The translations under genes and the position numbers were made by a program. This document shows, one piece after another, positions 42,436-52,323 of a DNA stretch of 64,000 bases; position 1 is the first letter of the stretch, and the number at the start of each line of letters is the position of its first letter. Source of the stretch: Buchnera aphidicola (Eriosoma lanigerum) (lineage in GTDB: Bacteria > Pseudomonadota > Gammaproteobacteria > Enterobacterales > Enterobacteriaceae). The notes below the pieces were generated by a model, which saw nothing but the letters and a program-made list of their open reading frames with translations, was not told where the DNA came from and made no database searches. The DNA is taken from contig NZ_OZ060395.1 in NCBI RefSeq assembly GCF_964059125.1, positions 111,070-175,069 of the forward strand, given 5' to 3'.

Positions 42436-43342
42436 AGATAATTATATTCCTATTATTTTAAAAATTTTATTTTTTAAATTGCATGAATTTTTATAATTTT
42501 AAATTTAATTTTATTATACAAAGTATATAACTCATTTATTTTTTATAATAATATTATTCGTATTTTGTATATTATATGCTTAATTTAATTTTATATATGA
42601 AATCAAGATATTATATACATTATTTTAAATTTAATATGTTTATTTAAATTGTTATTTTAATTGAGAAAATAGTATCTGATTTTTTTTATTTCATTAATGA
42701 AAAATAATAAACATATAATATAAATTAAGTGATTTATATTTATTTTTATATGTAATATATGTATTGTTATTAATTTTAAGTTTTTATTAAAGTTTTTTTT
42801 ATCAATTTATATATTTTTTTGAATTTTGCTTAATTGTAAACGTTGGTATTAAAGTAATAATATATTTATTATGAATATTTTTTTTAGTTATTTTTTTTTT
42901 TTTTTTTTTTTGTAATAAATGTTTTATCGTATGAATGTTAATTAAAATTAATATAAAAATCATTTCATATTGTTTTAGCATTATTTTAATTTTGTAAATA
43001 CATTTTAAGATATAAGAAGTAAAATAAATATTTTTTTTATTAAAATTATAGTTTTGATTTTGTATATATAAAATATTGTAAACTAAACTAATGAAATATT
43101 AATCATGATTATTAATTTTTAATATACATGTAATAATTGATATGTTGTATTAAATTAATCAGGTGTATTTATAAGTATTGTATCTGATTTTGTATATATT
43201 ATATAAATTTTTTAAAAAAATATTTATATTTAATAATTACTAAATTATAAAATATTAATAAATAATTTAGGTTAGAAGTACGTTATATGTTATATGATTA
43301 TTAATCATATTATATAATTAATAAAATTAATAGGAATAAAAA
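42436..43342. other. Long spacer between divergent ileS and rpsT with a 21-T run
   Basis: 907 bases, the longest gap in the window, almost pure A/T, with no ORF or RNA gene found. In E. coli ribF precedes ileS next to rpsT; no ribF remnant is visible. A 21-T run lies at 42891-42911. Confidence 0.5.
42891..42911. repeat. Poly-T tract (21 T)
   Basis: Uninterrupted 21 T on the + strand, between ileS (minus) and rpsT (plus). No flanking inverted repeat was seen. Confidence 0.9.
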
Positions 43343-43606
43343 ATGGCTAATATTAAATCTTCTAAAAAAGATACAATCTTAACTAAAAAGAGAAATGCAC
43401 ATAATATCAGTAGACGTTCAATGATTCGAAATTTAATAAAAAAAGTATATTTAGCTATTGATTCTGGTCATAAAGAAAAAGCAGAACTAGCTTTTAAAAA
43501 AATGCAACCTATTCTCGATAGACAAGCTAGTAAAGGTTTAATACATAAAAATAAATCTTCTAGACATAAATCTAATTTATTTTTGAAAATCAAACAATTA
43601 TCTTAA
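43343..43606 (+). CDS. rpsT: Ribosomal protein bS20
   Basis: Small-subunit protein S20, binding the 5' domain of 16S rRNA; 87 residues, as in E. coli. [22 protein letters not shown] and the C-terminal [14 protein letters not shown] are diagnostic. ATG start with AGGAA upstream; E. coli uses TTG here for autoregulation, which the ATG would weaken. Confidence 0.97.
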   Translation: MANIKSSKKDTILTKKRNAHNISRRSMIRNLIKKVYLAIDSGHKEKAELAFKKMQPILDRQASKGLIHKNKSSRHKSNLFLKIKQLS

Positions 43607-43723
43607 ATTAATATATTAATATATTAACGTAGTAATAGTATTATTGAAATATTATAAATAATTATTTTAAATAAAATATATATAAATCGTAAATTAAATT
43701 TATTTGAGTATTAGTTTTATATA

Positions 43724-43776
43724 AAAAGTATTGCATCCAATTTTTTTTTTTTTTTTTTTTTTGGAGCAATACTTTT
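43724..43776. terminator. Terminator-like hairpin with a poly-T loop between rpsT and dnaJ
   Basis: Arms AAAAGTATTGC (43724-43734) and GCAATACTTTT (43766-43776) are perfect over 11 bp and continue, after one bulged A, with TCCAA / TTGGA (43736-43740 and 43761-43765). The loop is the remaining 20 of a 22-T run (43741-43762). It lies between convergent genes; in the dnaJ direction it runs into TTTTTATAT, in the rpsT direction into TTTTAA. A bidirectional terminator whose loop has expanded into a homopolymer. Confidence 0.75.
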
Positions 43777-43791
43777 AACATTATATTAATA

Positions 43792-44928
43792 TTATCTTCT
43801 AAGATCATCAAAAAATCTTTTTACTCCATCGAAAAATCTTTTAGATCGAGGACTGTTTTTTTCTCCTTTGAAACCACCAAAACTTTCTCCTAATTCATAT
43901 AATAGCGTTTTTTGTTTTTCATTTAAGTGAACTGGAGTTTCTACAAGAATACGACATAATAAATCTCCTTTTTTTCCATTTCGTACAGATAATACTCCTT
44001 TCCCTCGTATTCTAAATGATTTCCCTGATTGTGTACCAGCAGGTATTTTTAGATTTATTCTTCCATCTAGAGTTGGTACTTCAATTTCTCCTCCTAAAGC
44101 AGCTATAGAAAAATTTATAGGAACTTCACAATGTAAATTATTGTCTTCTCTTGCAAATATTGGGTGTTTTTTTACAGTAATTTGTACGTATAAATCTCCT
44201 GCTGGAGCTCCTTGTTCTCCTGCTTCTCCTTCTTTATTTAATTTTATTCGATCATTTGTATTAATTCCTGCTGGAATTTTTATGGATAAGTTTTTAGGCT
44301 TTTCAATTCTACCATGTCCATGACATTTACTGCATGGATATTGAATAATTGTAGCTTTTCCATAACATGTAGTACAAGTTTGTTGTACTGTAAAAAAACC
44401 CTTTCTAATTTGTATTTGACCTGATCCATGGCAAGTAGGACAATTTGTTCGTTTTGTACCTGGAGTTGCACCACTTCCATAACAAATATTACATTTTTGT
44501 AATATAGGTATACAAATTTCTTTTATAATTCCTCTTACAGCTTCTTCTAATGACAATTCTAAATTGTATTTTAGGTCAGATCCTTTAGCTGCTTGTTTTT
44601 GTCTGTTTCCTCCAAATATATCTCCAAAAACATCTCCAAAAATATCGCTAAAATCTGTTGTACTATTGAATGATCCGTGAAAATTAGAATTGTTATTATT
44701 TTGTTGAAAGGCATTATGACCATATTGATCATAAGCAGTACGTTTTTGTGGATCTATTAATATTTCATAAGCTTCTTTAATCTCTTTAAATTTAATTTCA
44801 GCATTTTTATCACCTTGGTTTCGGTCAGGATGATATCTCATTGCTAAACGTTTATATGCTTTTTTAATTTCCCGTTCTTCTGCTAATTTTTGAATCCCTA
44901 AAACTTCGTAGTAATCTTTTTTTTCCAT
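43792..44928 (-). CDS. dnaJ: Chaperone DnaJ (Hsp40)
   Basis: Co-chaperone that delivers clients to DnaK and stimulates its ATPase. It has 378 residues (E. coli 376). J domain with YHPDRNQGD (about 34), Gly/Phe-rich linker (about 75-110), and a zinc region with four repeats: [24 protein letters not shown] and CSKCHGHG. The third repeat has lost its final Gly but keeps both Cys. Follows dnaK after a 113-base spacer holding a strong hairpin. Confidence 0.97.
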   Translation of the reverse strand: MEKKDYYEVLGIQKLAEEREIKKAYKRLAMRYHPDRNQGDKNAEIKFKEIKEAYEILIDPQKRTAYDQYGHNAFQQNNNNSNFHGSFNSTTDFSDIFGDVFGDIFGGNRQKQAAKGSDLKYNLELSLEEAVRGIIKEICIPILQKCNICYGSGATPGTKRTNCPTCHGSGQIQIRKGFFTVQQTCTTCYGKATIIQYPCSKCHGHGRIEKPKNLSIKIPAGINTNDRIKLNKEGEAGEQGAPAGDLYVQITVKKHPIFAREDNNLHCEVPINFSIAALGGEIEVPTLDGRINLKIPAGTQSGKSFRIRGKGVLSVRNGKKGDLLCRILVETPVHLNEKQKTLLYELGESFGGFKGEKNSPRSKRFFDGVKRFFDDLRR

Positions 44929-44958
44929 TTCTTACTTTTCCTGATGATTAATATACGT

Positions 44959-44992
44959 TCACGGGAGTGAAATTATTTTTTCACTCCCGTGA
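44959..44992 (-). other. Strong hairpin between dnaK and dnaJ
   Basis: Perfect 14-bp inverted repeat, TCACGGGAGTGAAA (44959-44972) and TTTCACTCCCGTGA (44979-44992), loop of 6. On the transcribed minus strand it is followed by ACGTATATTAATC, not a T tract, so it is more likely an mRNA-stability or processing element that sets the DnaK:DnaJ ratio than a full terminator. It is the most GC-rich intergenic element in the window. Confidence 0.75.
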
Positions 44993-45041
44993 TGGTGATT
45001 GACAGTTATGTTTTACTGTTTTGTTCAATCAGAGAAATCTA

Positions 45042-46958
45042 TTATTTTTTAGGGTCTTTTACTTCTTCAAATTCAGCATCTACAACATTTTCTTCTGGTT
45101 TTGAAGATGATGATTGTTCATTATTGATATTACTGTTTTGATTAGTTTTTTTAATAGATTCCATTAATTTTGAAGAAATTTTTAATACATTTTGTATATT
45201 TTTTTCAATTTCAGTTTTTTCTTCACCTTTAATAGAGTGATCTAATTTATCTATAGCTTCTTGAATTTCATTTTTATCTTGTGTATTTAATGTGTTTCCG
45301 TGTTCTATTAGTTGTTTTTTCGTATTATGAGAAATTTGATCTCCTTGATTTCTTATTTGAATAAGTTCCTCAAATTTTTTATCTGATTCTGCATTTATTT
45401 CTGCATCAGAGACCATTTTTTTAATTTCATGTTCATTTAAACCAGAAGATGCTTTAATAGTAATTTTTTGTTCTTTTCCAGTATTTTTGTCTTTAGCTGA
45501 TACATGTAAAATACCATCTGCATCAATGTCAAAAGTTACTTCAATTTGAGCCATTCCTCTTGGTGCAGGTTGAATTCCATCTAAATTGAATTGTCCTAGA
45601 GATTTATTGTCGCTAGATCTTTTTCTTTCTCCTTGTAGTACATGTATTGTTACTGCAGATTGATTATCTTCTGCAGTTGAAAAAATTTGACTATGTTTAG
45701 TTGGGATAGTAGTATTTTTATTAATTAAAGTGGTCATAATACCACCCATTGTTTCAATTCCTAGAGATAGTGGTGTCACATCTAATAATAAAACATCCTT
45801 TACATCTCCGGATAATACACCTGCTTGAACAGCTGCACCAACAGCTACTGCTTCATCAGGATTTACATCTTTTCTTGGTTCTTTTCCAAAGAATGATGCA
45901 ACTTTTTTTTGTACTAATGGCATACGAGTTTGACCACCAACTAATATAATATCGTTAATATCAGATATAGATAAATTAGCATCTTTTAAGGCTGTTTTTA
46001 ACGGTTCAATAGAACGATTAACGAGATCTTCTACTAATGATTCTAATTTTGAACGTGTTACTTTTATGTTAAAATGTTTAGGTCCTGAAGAATCAGCGGT
46101 AATATATGGTAAATTAACATCAGTTTGTTTCGTAGATGATAATTCAATTTTTGCTTTTTCTGCAGATTCTTTAAGTCTTTGCATAGCTAATGGATCGTTT
46201 CGAAGATCCATACCTTGTTCTTTTTTAAATTCTTGAACTAAATAATTAATTAAACGGCTGTCAAAATCTTCTCCTCCCAAATGAGTATCACCATTAGTAG
46301 AAAGTACTTCAAATGTTTTCTCTTTATCAACTTCATCTATTTCAATAATAGAGATATCAAAAGTACCTCCACCTAAGTCATATACTGCAATGGTTCTATT
46401 ACCTTCACCTTTATCTAATCCATAAGCTAAAGCTGCAGCTGTTGGTTCATTAATTATTCTTTTTATTTCCATTCCAGCAATTCTTCCTGCATCTTTTGTT
46501 GCTTGTCTTTGTGCATCGTTGAAATATGCAGGAACAGTAATTACAGCTTCAGTAATTGTTTCTCCAAGATAATCTTCTGCAGTTTTTTTCATTTTCTTTA
46601 AAACTTCTGCAGATATTTGAGGAGGAGCTATTTTTTTATTTTTAACATTAATCCATGCATCTCCATTATCTGATTGAACAATTTCGTATGGCATGATTTT
46701 AATATCACGTTGTACTTCTTCGTCTTGAAATCTTCTTCCTATAAGTCTTTTGATCGCAAATAAAGTGTTTTTAGGATTAGTAATTGCTTGCCTTTTTGCA
46801 GGTTGTCCTACTAATATTTCTCCTTCTTTAGTATATGCAATAATTGAAGGAGTTGTACGATCACCTTCTGCATTTTCCAATACTCGTGCTTTGTTGCCGT
46901 CCATAATGGCGACACAAGAGTTGGTTGTGCCCAAGTCTATACCAATAATTTTACCCAT
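45042..46958 (-). CDS. dnaK: Chaperone DnaK (Hsp70)
   Basis: Major ATP-driven chaperone; 638 residues, the same length as E. coli. N-terminal [16 protein letters not shown] phosphate loop, [28 protein letters not shown], then the substrate-binding domain and a C-terminal tail ending [10 protein letters not shown]. Strong AGGAGA upstream of the ATG. It is one of the least AT-biased and most conserved proteins here and is driven by a recognisable sigma-32 promoter. Its operon partner dnaJ follows. Confidence 0.98.
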   Translation of the reverse strand: MGKIIGIDLGTTNSCVAIMDGNKARVLENAEGDRTTPSIIAYTKEGEILVGQPAKRQAITNPKNTLFAIKRLIGRRFQDEEVQRDIKIMPYEIVQSDNGDAWINVKNKKIAPPQISAEVLKKMKKTAEDYLGETITEAVITVPAYFNDAQRQATKDAGRIAGMEIKRIINEPTAAALAYGLDKGEGNRTIAVYDLGGGTFDISIIEIDEVDKEKTFEVLSTNGDTHLGGEDFDSRLINYLVQEFKKEQGMDLRNDPLAMQRLKESAEKAKIELSSTKQTDVNLPYITADSSGPKHFNIKVTRSKLESLVEDLVNRSIEPLKTALKDANLSISDINDIILVGGQTRMPLVQKKVASFFGKEPRKDVNPDEAVAVGAAVQAGVLSGDVKDVLLLDVTPLSLGIETMGGIMTTLINKNTTIPTKHSQIFSTAEDNQSAVTIHVLQGERKRSSDNKSLGQFNLDGIQPAPRGMAQIEVTFDIDADGILHVSAKDKNTGKEQKITIKASSGLNEHEIKKMVSDAEINAESDKKFEELIQIRNQGDQISHNTKKQLIEHGNTLNTQDKNEIQEAIDKLDHSIKGEEKTEIEKNIQNVLKISSKLMESIKKTNQNSNINNEQSSSSKPEENVVDAEFEEVKDPKK

Positions 46959-47090
46959 TAAAGTTTCTCCTGTTGAATATTTTGATAATTTGGGTTATTC
47001 AACTGTTATGCAGCCATTTTTTTTTTGGCTTTTAACGAGCTAAACAAATTTGTATAAATTTTAGTTTAAAAAATTCAGTGAATAACCATT

Positions 47091-47118
47091 AGATGGGGTC
47101 TTTTTATCATGCATCAAG
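47091..47118 (-). promoter_or_regulatory. Sigma-32 heat-shock promoter of dnaK
   Basis: On the minus strand CTTGAT (47118-47113), a 14-base spacer and CCCCATCT (47098-47091) match the sigma-32 consensus (CTTGAAA ... CCCCATNT) and resemble the main E. coli dnaK promoter, which also reads CTTGAT and CCCCAT. The start of transcription would fall near 47085, leaving a leader of about 125 bases that contains a small AGCCA/TGGCT hairpin with a run of A in its loop. Confidence 0.85.
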
Positions 47119-47344
47119 GGTTAATTAAAAAAAAATACAATTTACTTAATTTTTTTATTTGAGAATGAACATTTTTATATAATTTTTGAATGCTTTAAAA
47201 ATAAAGAGATTAATTATTTTCATAAAGATTTTTGTTGCATATGTTATAATTTTATTACTTTATTTGTTTATATCTTTAAATGAATTCAAATATTTGAAAA
47301 AATATATAATATTTTATAAATTAACAATTAGGAATATTGTACTA
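47119..47344. other. nuo operon upstream region
   Basis: About 226 bases between the divergent dnaK promoter and nuoA. An in-frame extension of nuoA reaches back to a TTG at 47186 but has no family counterpart. TTGAGA (47159) and TATAAT (47178) occur with a 13-base gap, too short for a standard sigma-70 promoter, so I do not call one. A nuo promoter is expected here. Confidence 0.4.
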
Positions 47345-47743
47345 ATGTATATTAATTCTATGTATTCTTATTTACCTTTCTTTATTTTTTTTATATCAAT
47401 ATTTATTATTTGTTTTTTAATGTTATTATGTGGATTAGTATTAGGTGATAGATCTTATTCCAGATATAAAAATACTGTTTTTGAATCAGGTATAGTGCCA
47501 TTCGGAGATACTAATATTCGTTTTTCTATAAAATTTTATTTAGTTGCTATTTTTTTTGTAATATTCGATACAGAGTCGGTATTTTTATATATATGGGTCT
47601 CTACAATTAATGAAACACAATGGATAGGTCTATTTGAAATATTTATATTTATTTTTGAGTTACTTGTAGGTTTAATTTATTTAATTAGTTTAGGTGGTCT
47701 TGATTGGAAGAATGTCATGAAGAAAAAATTATTAAAAATTTAA
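47345..47743 (+). CDS. nuoA: NADH-quinone oxidoreductase subunit A
   Basis: Membrane subunit of complex I, which couples NADH oxidation to proton pumping. From the ATG at 47345 it has 132 residues (E. coli 147), with AGGA 11 bases upstream. Three hydrophobic helices; conserved [31 protein letters not shown] and GGLDW. The E. coli C-terminal tail is missing. First of the 13-gene nuo operon. Confidence 0.94.
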   Translation: MYINSMYSYLPFFIFFISIFIICFLMLLCGLVLGDRSYSRYKNTVFESGIVPFGDTNIRFSIKFYLVAIFFVIFDTESVFLYIWVSTINETQWIGLFEIFIFIFELLVGLIYLISLGGLDWKNVMKKKLLKI

Positions 47744-47792
47744 TAGATATAGTAGTTTTAAAAAATTATATAATTTTAGTCCGGATATATAT

Positions 47793-48479
47793 ATGAAATA
47801 TACATTGAAAAATATACGTAAAGATACTATGAAACATAATAAAACAGAAAAAGAAAAGAATAAAAATACTAATTTTTTAAAGAGTATATTAAATAACAAT
47901 ATTTATTTCGGTAAGATTGGAGAATCAATTAATAAATTAGTAAATTGGGGTAGAAAAAATTCTTTATGGCCATATAACTTTGGATTATCTTGCTGTTATG
48001 TAGAAATGGTAACTTCATTTACTTCTATTCATGATGTCAGTAGGTTTGGTTCAGAAGTATTACGAGCTTCTCCAAGACAAGCTGATTTTATGGTTATAGC
48101 AGGAACACCTTTTATAAAAATGGCACCAGTAATTAAAAGATTATATGATCAAATGTTAGATCCGAAATGGGTTATTTCTATGGGTTCTTGCGCTAATTCT
48201 GGAGGTATGTATGATATTTATTCTGTAGTACAGGGTGTAGATAAAATATTACCAGTTGATATTTATATTCCTGGTTGTCCACCTCGTCCGGAAGCATATA
48301 TTGAAGCTTTAATGCAATTACAAAAAAATATTTCTAAAGAAAAAAGACCTTTATCATGGATTATAGGTGATTCCAAGGTAGATATGATACAACAAAAAAA
48401 AGATTTTAGACTAAATAAATCAAATCATCAAATTATTTCTATGATTACTAACGTTGATTCTACTATTGAGTCAAAATAG
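47793..48479 (+). CDS. nuoB: NADH-quinone oxidoreductase subunit B
   Basis: Carries terminal cluster N2, which passes electrons to quinone. It has 228 residues (E. coli 220). Cluster ligands: the CC pair in [10 protein letters not shown] (about 67-68), the Cys in [11 protein letters not shown] and the Cys in [15 protein letters not shown] at the start matches E. coli MDYTL. Confidence 0.97.
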   Translation: MKYTLKNIRKDTMKHNKTEKEKNKNTNFLKSILNNNIYFGKIGESINKLVNWGRKNSLWPYNFGLSCCYVEMVTSFTSIHDVSRFGSEVLRASPRQADFMVIAGTPFIKMAPVIKRLYDQMLDPKWVISMGSCANSGGMYDIYSVVQGVDKILPVDIYIPGCPPRPEAYIEALMQLQKNISKEKRPLSWIIGDSKVDMIQQKKDFRLNKSNHQIISMITNVDSTIESK

Positions 48480-48577
48480 AATTATTAAAGTTCAAAACAA
48501 TATTAAATGAATTATGATGTTCATGATCATTTTAAGATAATATTAATGGATGTATAAGAAGTTAAGATATATAATTT

Positions 48578-50377
48578 ATGAAAAGTGAAACATATAAAAA
48601 AACCGATGTTTTATTAAAAGATATCAAATATTATTCAGATAATAGAATTGTTATTGATTTATTATCTTATTTTAAAAATAGTGAATTTTATATTCAATCT
48701 ACAAAAATAGGATGTCCTGTTATTTGGATACAACGAAACGATTTATTAGAAATAATAAATTTTTTACAGAATGTACCTAATCCTTATAATATGTTATTTG
48801 ATTTGCATGGAATAGATGAACGAGTGCGAATTAATCATAATAGTTTTCCTAAATCTCATTTTACTATTTTTTATTATTTAACCTCTATTCAGAGAAATAC
48901 TGATCTTGTTTTAAAGATTTCGTTGTTAGAAAATGATTTAAATGTTCCAACTTTAATTCATTTATTTCCGAATGCCAATTGGTATGAGAGAGAAGTATGG
49001 GATATGTTTGGAGTTGTATTTATTGGGCATCCTCATTTATCTCGTTTAATTATGCCTAATAATTGGAAAGGTCATCCTTTAAGAAAAGATTATCCTGCTA
49101 GAGCTACGGATTCAACTATTTTTACTTTAACTAAAGAAATCGAAGACGAAGCAATGTCGGAATTAATTTTTAAACCAGAAGATTGGGGTATGAAAAAAAA
49201 AAATAACGACACTGATTTTATGTTTTTAAATTTAGGTCCAAATCATCCCTCTGCTCATGGAGCTTTTAGGATTGTATTACAATTAGATGGAGAAGAAATT
49301 ATAGATTGTGTACCAGATATTGGTTATCATCATCGCGGAGCTGAAAAAATGGCAGAACGTCAATCTTGGCATACCTATATTCCATATACTGATCGTATTG
49401 AGTATTTAGGGGGTTGTGTCAATGAAATGCCATATTTATTAGCTGTAGAAAAATTAGCAAACATAATTGTCCCTGATCGAGCAAAAGTAATTCGAATATT
49501 ATTATCTGAATTATTTCGGATAAACAGTCATTTATTATATATAGCTACTTTTATTCAAGATGTTGGATTGATGACTCCTGTTTTTTTAGCTTTTACCGAT
49601 CGACAAAAAATATACGATTTAGTGGAAGCTATTACTGGAGCTAGAATGCATCCTGCTTGGTTTAGAATTGGAGGTGTAGCAGATGATTTACCAGAAAATT
49701 GGCATATATTATTAGAAGATTTTTTAAATTGGATGCCAAAAAGATTAGATTTTTATGTCAATTCTGGACTAAAAAATAGTATTTTAATTTCTCGTTCTCA
49801 AGGAATAGCTGAATATAATAAAAAAGAAGCTTTAGAGTGGGGTGTTACAGGAGCTGGTTTACGAGCAACAGGAGTTGATTTTGATGTTAGGAAGAATCGT
49901 CCGTATTCTGGTTATGAAAATTTTTCTTTTGAGATACCTATTGGAAATGGTATTAGTGATGCTTATTCTAGAGTGATGATTAAGGTAGAAGAAATTAGAC
50001 AGAGCTTACATATTTTAAAACAGTGTTTAAAGTATATGCCTTTGGGCTTGTATAAATCTGATCATCCATTAACAACTCCTCCTTTAAAATCTAAAGTATT
50101 ACAAGATATTGAAACTATGATCACGCATTTTTTACAAGTATCTTGGGGACCAGTAATTCCTCCTAATGAAAGTTTTCAAATGATTGAAGCTACTAAAGGA
50201 ATTAATAGTTATTATTTAATTAGTGATGGTAATACTAATAGTTATAGGACTAGAGTACGTACTCCTAGTTTTCCTCATTTACAACAAATACCTTCTGTGA
50301 TTAGAGGAAGTTTAGTATCAGATTTGATTGTATATTTAGGTAGTATTGATTTTGTAATGTCAGATGTGGATCGATAA
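48578..50377 (+). CDS. nuoCD: NADH-quinone oxidoreductase fused subunit C/D
   Basis: Fused NuoC (about 1-180) and NuoD (about 210-599), the enterobacterial arrangement; 599 residues (E. coli about 596-600). Nuo[13 protein letters not shown] and GHPLRKDYP. Nuo[15 protein letters not shown], the quinone-site His/Tyr region, and the C-terminal [12 protein letters not shown]. An 11-A run (49193-49203) lies in frame in the linker between the two halves. Confidence 0.98.
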   Translation: MKSETYKKTDVLLKDIKYYSDNRIVIDLLSYFKNSEFYIQSTKIGCPVIWIQRNDLLEIINFLQNVPNPYNMLFDLHGIDERVRINHNSFPKSHFTIFYYLTSIQRNTDLVLKISLLENDLNVPTLIHLFPNANWYEREVWDMFGVVFIGHPHLSRLIMPNNWKGHPLRKDYPARATDSTIFTLTKEIEDEAMSELIFKPEDWGMKKKNNDTDFMFLNLGPNHPSAHGAFRIVLQLDGEEIIDCVPDIGYHHRGAEKMAERQSWHTYIPYTDRIEYLGGCVNEMPYLLAVEKLANIIVPDRAKVIRILLSELFRINSHLLYIATFIQDVGLMTPVFLAFTDRQKIYDLVEAITGARMHPAWFRIGGVADDLPENWHILLEDFLNWMPKRLDFYVNSGLKNSILISRSQGIAEYNKKEALEWGVTGAGLRATGVDFDVRKNRPYSGYENFSFEIPIGNGISDAYSRVMIKVEEIRQSLHILKQCLKYMPLGLYKSDHPLTTPPLKSKVLQDIETMITHFLQVSWGPVIPPNESFQMIEATKGINSYYLISDGNTNSYRTRVRTPSFPHLQQIPSVIRGSLVSDLIVYLGSIDFVMSDVDR

Positions 50378-50381
50378 TATT

Positions 50382-50891
50382 ATGTGTATAAATGTAAATA
50401 AAACAAGATTAATAAATATAAATTTTAAACTTAGTAAGATAGAAATAAAAGCAATTGAAGAACAAAAGATGCATTATCAGGATTCTCGTGCTGTATCTAT
50501 TGAAGCTTTGAAAATCGTTCAAAAGATTAGAGGTTGGGTTTCAGATGATTCTATTTATGCTATTTCTGAAATATTAAATATTCCAGCACATGATGTAGAA
50601 GAAGTAGCTACATTTTATAGCAATATTTATCGGAAACCAGTTGGACGTCATATAATTAAATATTGCGATAGTATGGTTTGTTATATTACTGGTTATATGG
50701 AAATTAAATTAATGTTAGAAACATTATTAGCAATAGAACCTGGGAAAACAACGATTGATAATAGGTTTACTTTGTTGCCAACTTGTTGTTTAGGTTGCTG
50801 TGATCAATCTCCAGTTATGATGATTGACGATGACACTTACTTTAATCTTAAAAAAGAACAAATTCCTTATTTATTGGAAAAATATAAATGA
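50382..50891 (+). CDS. nuoE: NADH-quinone oxidoreductase subunit E
   Basis: Peripheral-arm 2Fe-2S subunit of the NADH module. From the ATG at 50382 it has 169 residues (E. coli 166). Ligands: CDSMVC and CCLGC blocks (about 95-100 and 137-141). The frame opens earlier at 50364 inside nuoCD, but 50382, 4 bases after the nuoCD stop, fits the family. Its last 4 bases overlap nuoF. Confidence 0.96.
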   Translation: MCINVNKTRLININFKLSKIEIKAIEEQKMHYQDSRAVSIEALKIVQKIRGWVSDDSIYAISEILNIPAHDVEEVATFYSNIYRKPVGRHIIKYCDSMVCYITGYMEIKLMLETLLAIEPGKTTIDNRFTLLPTCCLGCCDQSPVMMIDDDTYFNLKKEQIPYLLEKYK

Positions 50892-52162
50892 GTATTATAG
50901 AAAAAACACAAGAAACACATCCATTAACATGGTGGGTAAATAATAGAAAACAAACTGTTTGGATACATGATTATATTAGTAAAAATGGTTACAAAGCATT
51001 ATCGATGGCTTTAAAGAATACCACAGAAAGTGGTATTATCGATATAGTAAAACAATCAGGTTTAAAAGGTAGAGGAGGGGCTGGTTTTTTAACTGGGATA
51101 AAATGGTCGTTAGTATCTGATAACAATAAAATATATCCACATTATTTATTATGCAATGCTGATGAAATGGAACCTGGTACATATAAAGACCGTTTATTAA
51201 TGGAACAAATTCCTCATCAATTAATTGAAGGTATGTTAATAGCAGCGTTTGCTATTAAATCTTCTTGTGGATATATTTTTTTAAGAGGAGAGTATATTAA
51301 AGCAGAATATATTTTAAATAGAGCAATATCTGAAGCTAAGGAATTAGGGTATTTAGGAAAAAATATTTTGGGAAGTAATTTTAGTTTTAATGTATTTTTA
51401 CATACTGGTGCTGGTAGATATATTTGTGGGGAAGAAACAGCATTAATTAATTCCTTAGAAGGTCGTAGAGCTAATCCTAGATTCAAACCACCTTTTCCAG
51501 CTAGTGTAGGATTATGGGGAAAGCCTACTTGTGTAAATAATGTCGAAACGTTATCTAATATACCGGCAATAATATTACATGGAGTAGATTGGTACAAGAG
51601 TTTATCTAAAAGTAAAGATACTGGTACTAAAATGATGGGTTTTTCCGGTAGAGTAAATCATCCTGGAGTGTGGGAATTACCTTTTGGTACTTCTGCACGA
51701 GAAATATTAGAAAAATATGCTGGTGGTATGAAAAATAATTTTTCTCTTAAGGCATGGTTACCAGGAGGTGCTGGAACAGATTTTTTAACTATAGAACATT
51801 TAGATGTACCTATGGATTTTTCAAATTTAATGTCGGTAGGTAGTCGATTAGGAACTGGATTGGCAATGGCAGTAGATCATAATATTAATATGGTTTCTTT
51901 AGTAAGAAATTTAGAAGAATTTTTTGCACGAGAATCGTGTGGATGGTGTACACCTTGTCGTGATGGTTTGCCTTGGATCGTAAAAATTTTGTGTGCTATA
52001 GAGAAAGGTATAGGAAAAAAAGAAGATATGCAACATTTAGAAGAATTATGTGATCATTTGGGACCAGGTAAAACATTTTGTGCACATGCTCCTGGTGCTG
52101 TTTCTCCTTTAAGAAGTGCTATAAAATATTTTCGTTCTGATTTTGAAAATAGAATTAAATAA
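50888..52162 (+). CDS. nuoF: NADH-quinone oxidoreductase subunit F
   Basis: NADH- and FMN-binding subunit where electrons enter complex I; 424 residues (E. coli 445). [13 protein letters not shown] (NADH/FMN loop, about 61-73), [19 protein letters not shown], and the N3 cluster ligands in ESCGWCTPC plus a downstream Cys in KTFCAHA. Start overlaps the nuoE stop (ATGA). A 161-base spacer (52163-52323) with no ORF separates it from nuoG. Confidence 0.98.
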   Translation: MSIIEKTQETHPLTWWVNNRKQTVWIHDYISKNGYKALSMALKNTTESGIIDIVKQSGLKGRGGAGFLTGIKWSLVSDNNKIYPHYLLCNADEMEPGTYKDRLLMEQIPHQLIEGMLIAAFAIKSSCGYIFLRGEYIKAEYILNRAISEAKELGYLGKNILGSNFSFNVFLHTGAGRYICGEETALINSLEGRRANPRFKPPFPASVGLWGKPTCVNNVETLSNIPAIILHGVDWYKSLSKSKDTGTKMMGFSGRVNHPGVWELPFGTSAREILEKYAGGMKNNFSLKAWLPGGAGTDFLTIEHLDVPMDFSNLMSVGSRLGTGLAMAVDHNINMVSLVRNLEEFFARESCGWCTPCRDGLPWIVKILCAIEKGIGKKEDMQHLEELCDHLGPGKTFCAHAPGAVSPLRSAIKYFRSDFENRIK

Positions 52163-52323
52163 TATATAGTCTGATTAATGGTATAAAAAATAAATTTTAT
52201 GTTCTATTTTATTATTTTAAAATATTATATTTAATAATTGATTGTTGAAATATACCAAAAATCATTTAATAAATATTTATATATAAATATTTTACGTTAG
52301 CTTATATTTTGGATTATTAAATT

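Noticed and set aside
42436..43342. ribF remnant between ileS and rpsT
   Set aside because: Expected from E. coli order, but no motif of the bifunctional flavokinase can be read in any frame.
47159..47183. Sigma-70 promoter for nuo (TTGAGA and TATAAT)
   Set aside because: The 13-base gap is too short and such boxes are expected by chance in this composition.
47186..47344. N-terminal extension of nuoA from the TTG at 47186
   Set aside because: The extra 53 residues have no counterpart in NuoA, and the ATG at 47345 has a ribosome-binding site and gives a family-like length.
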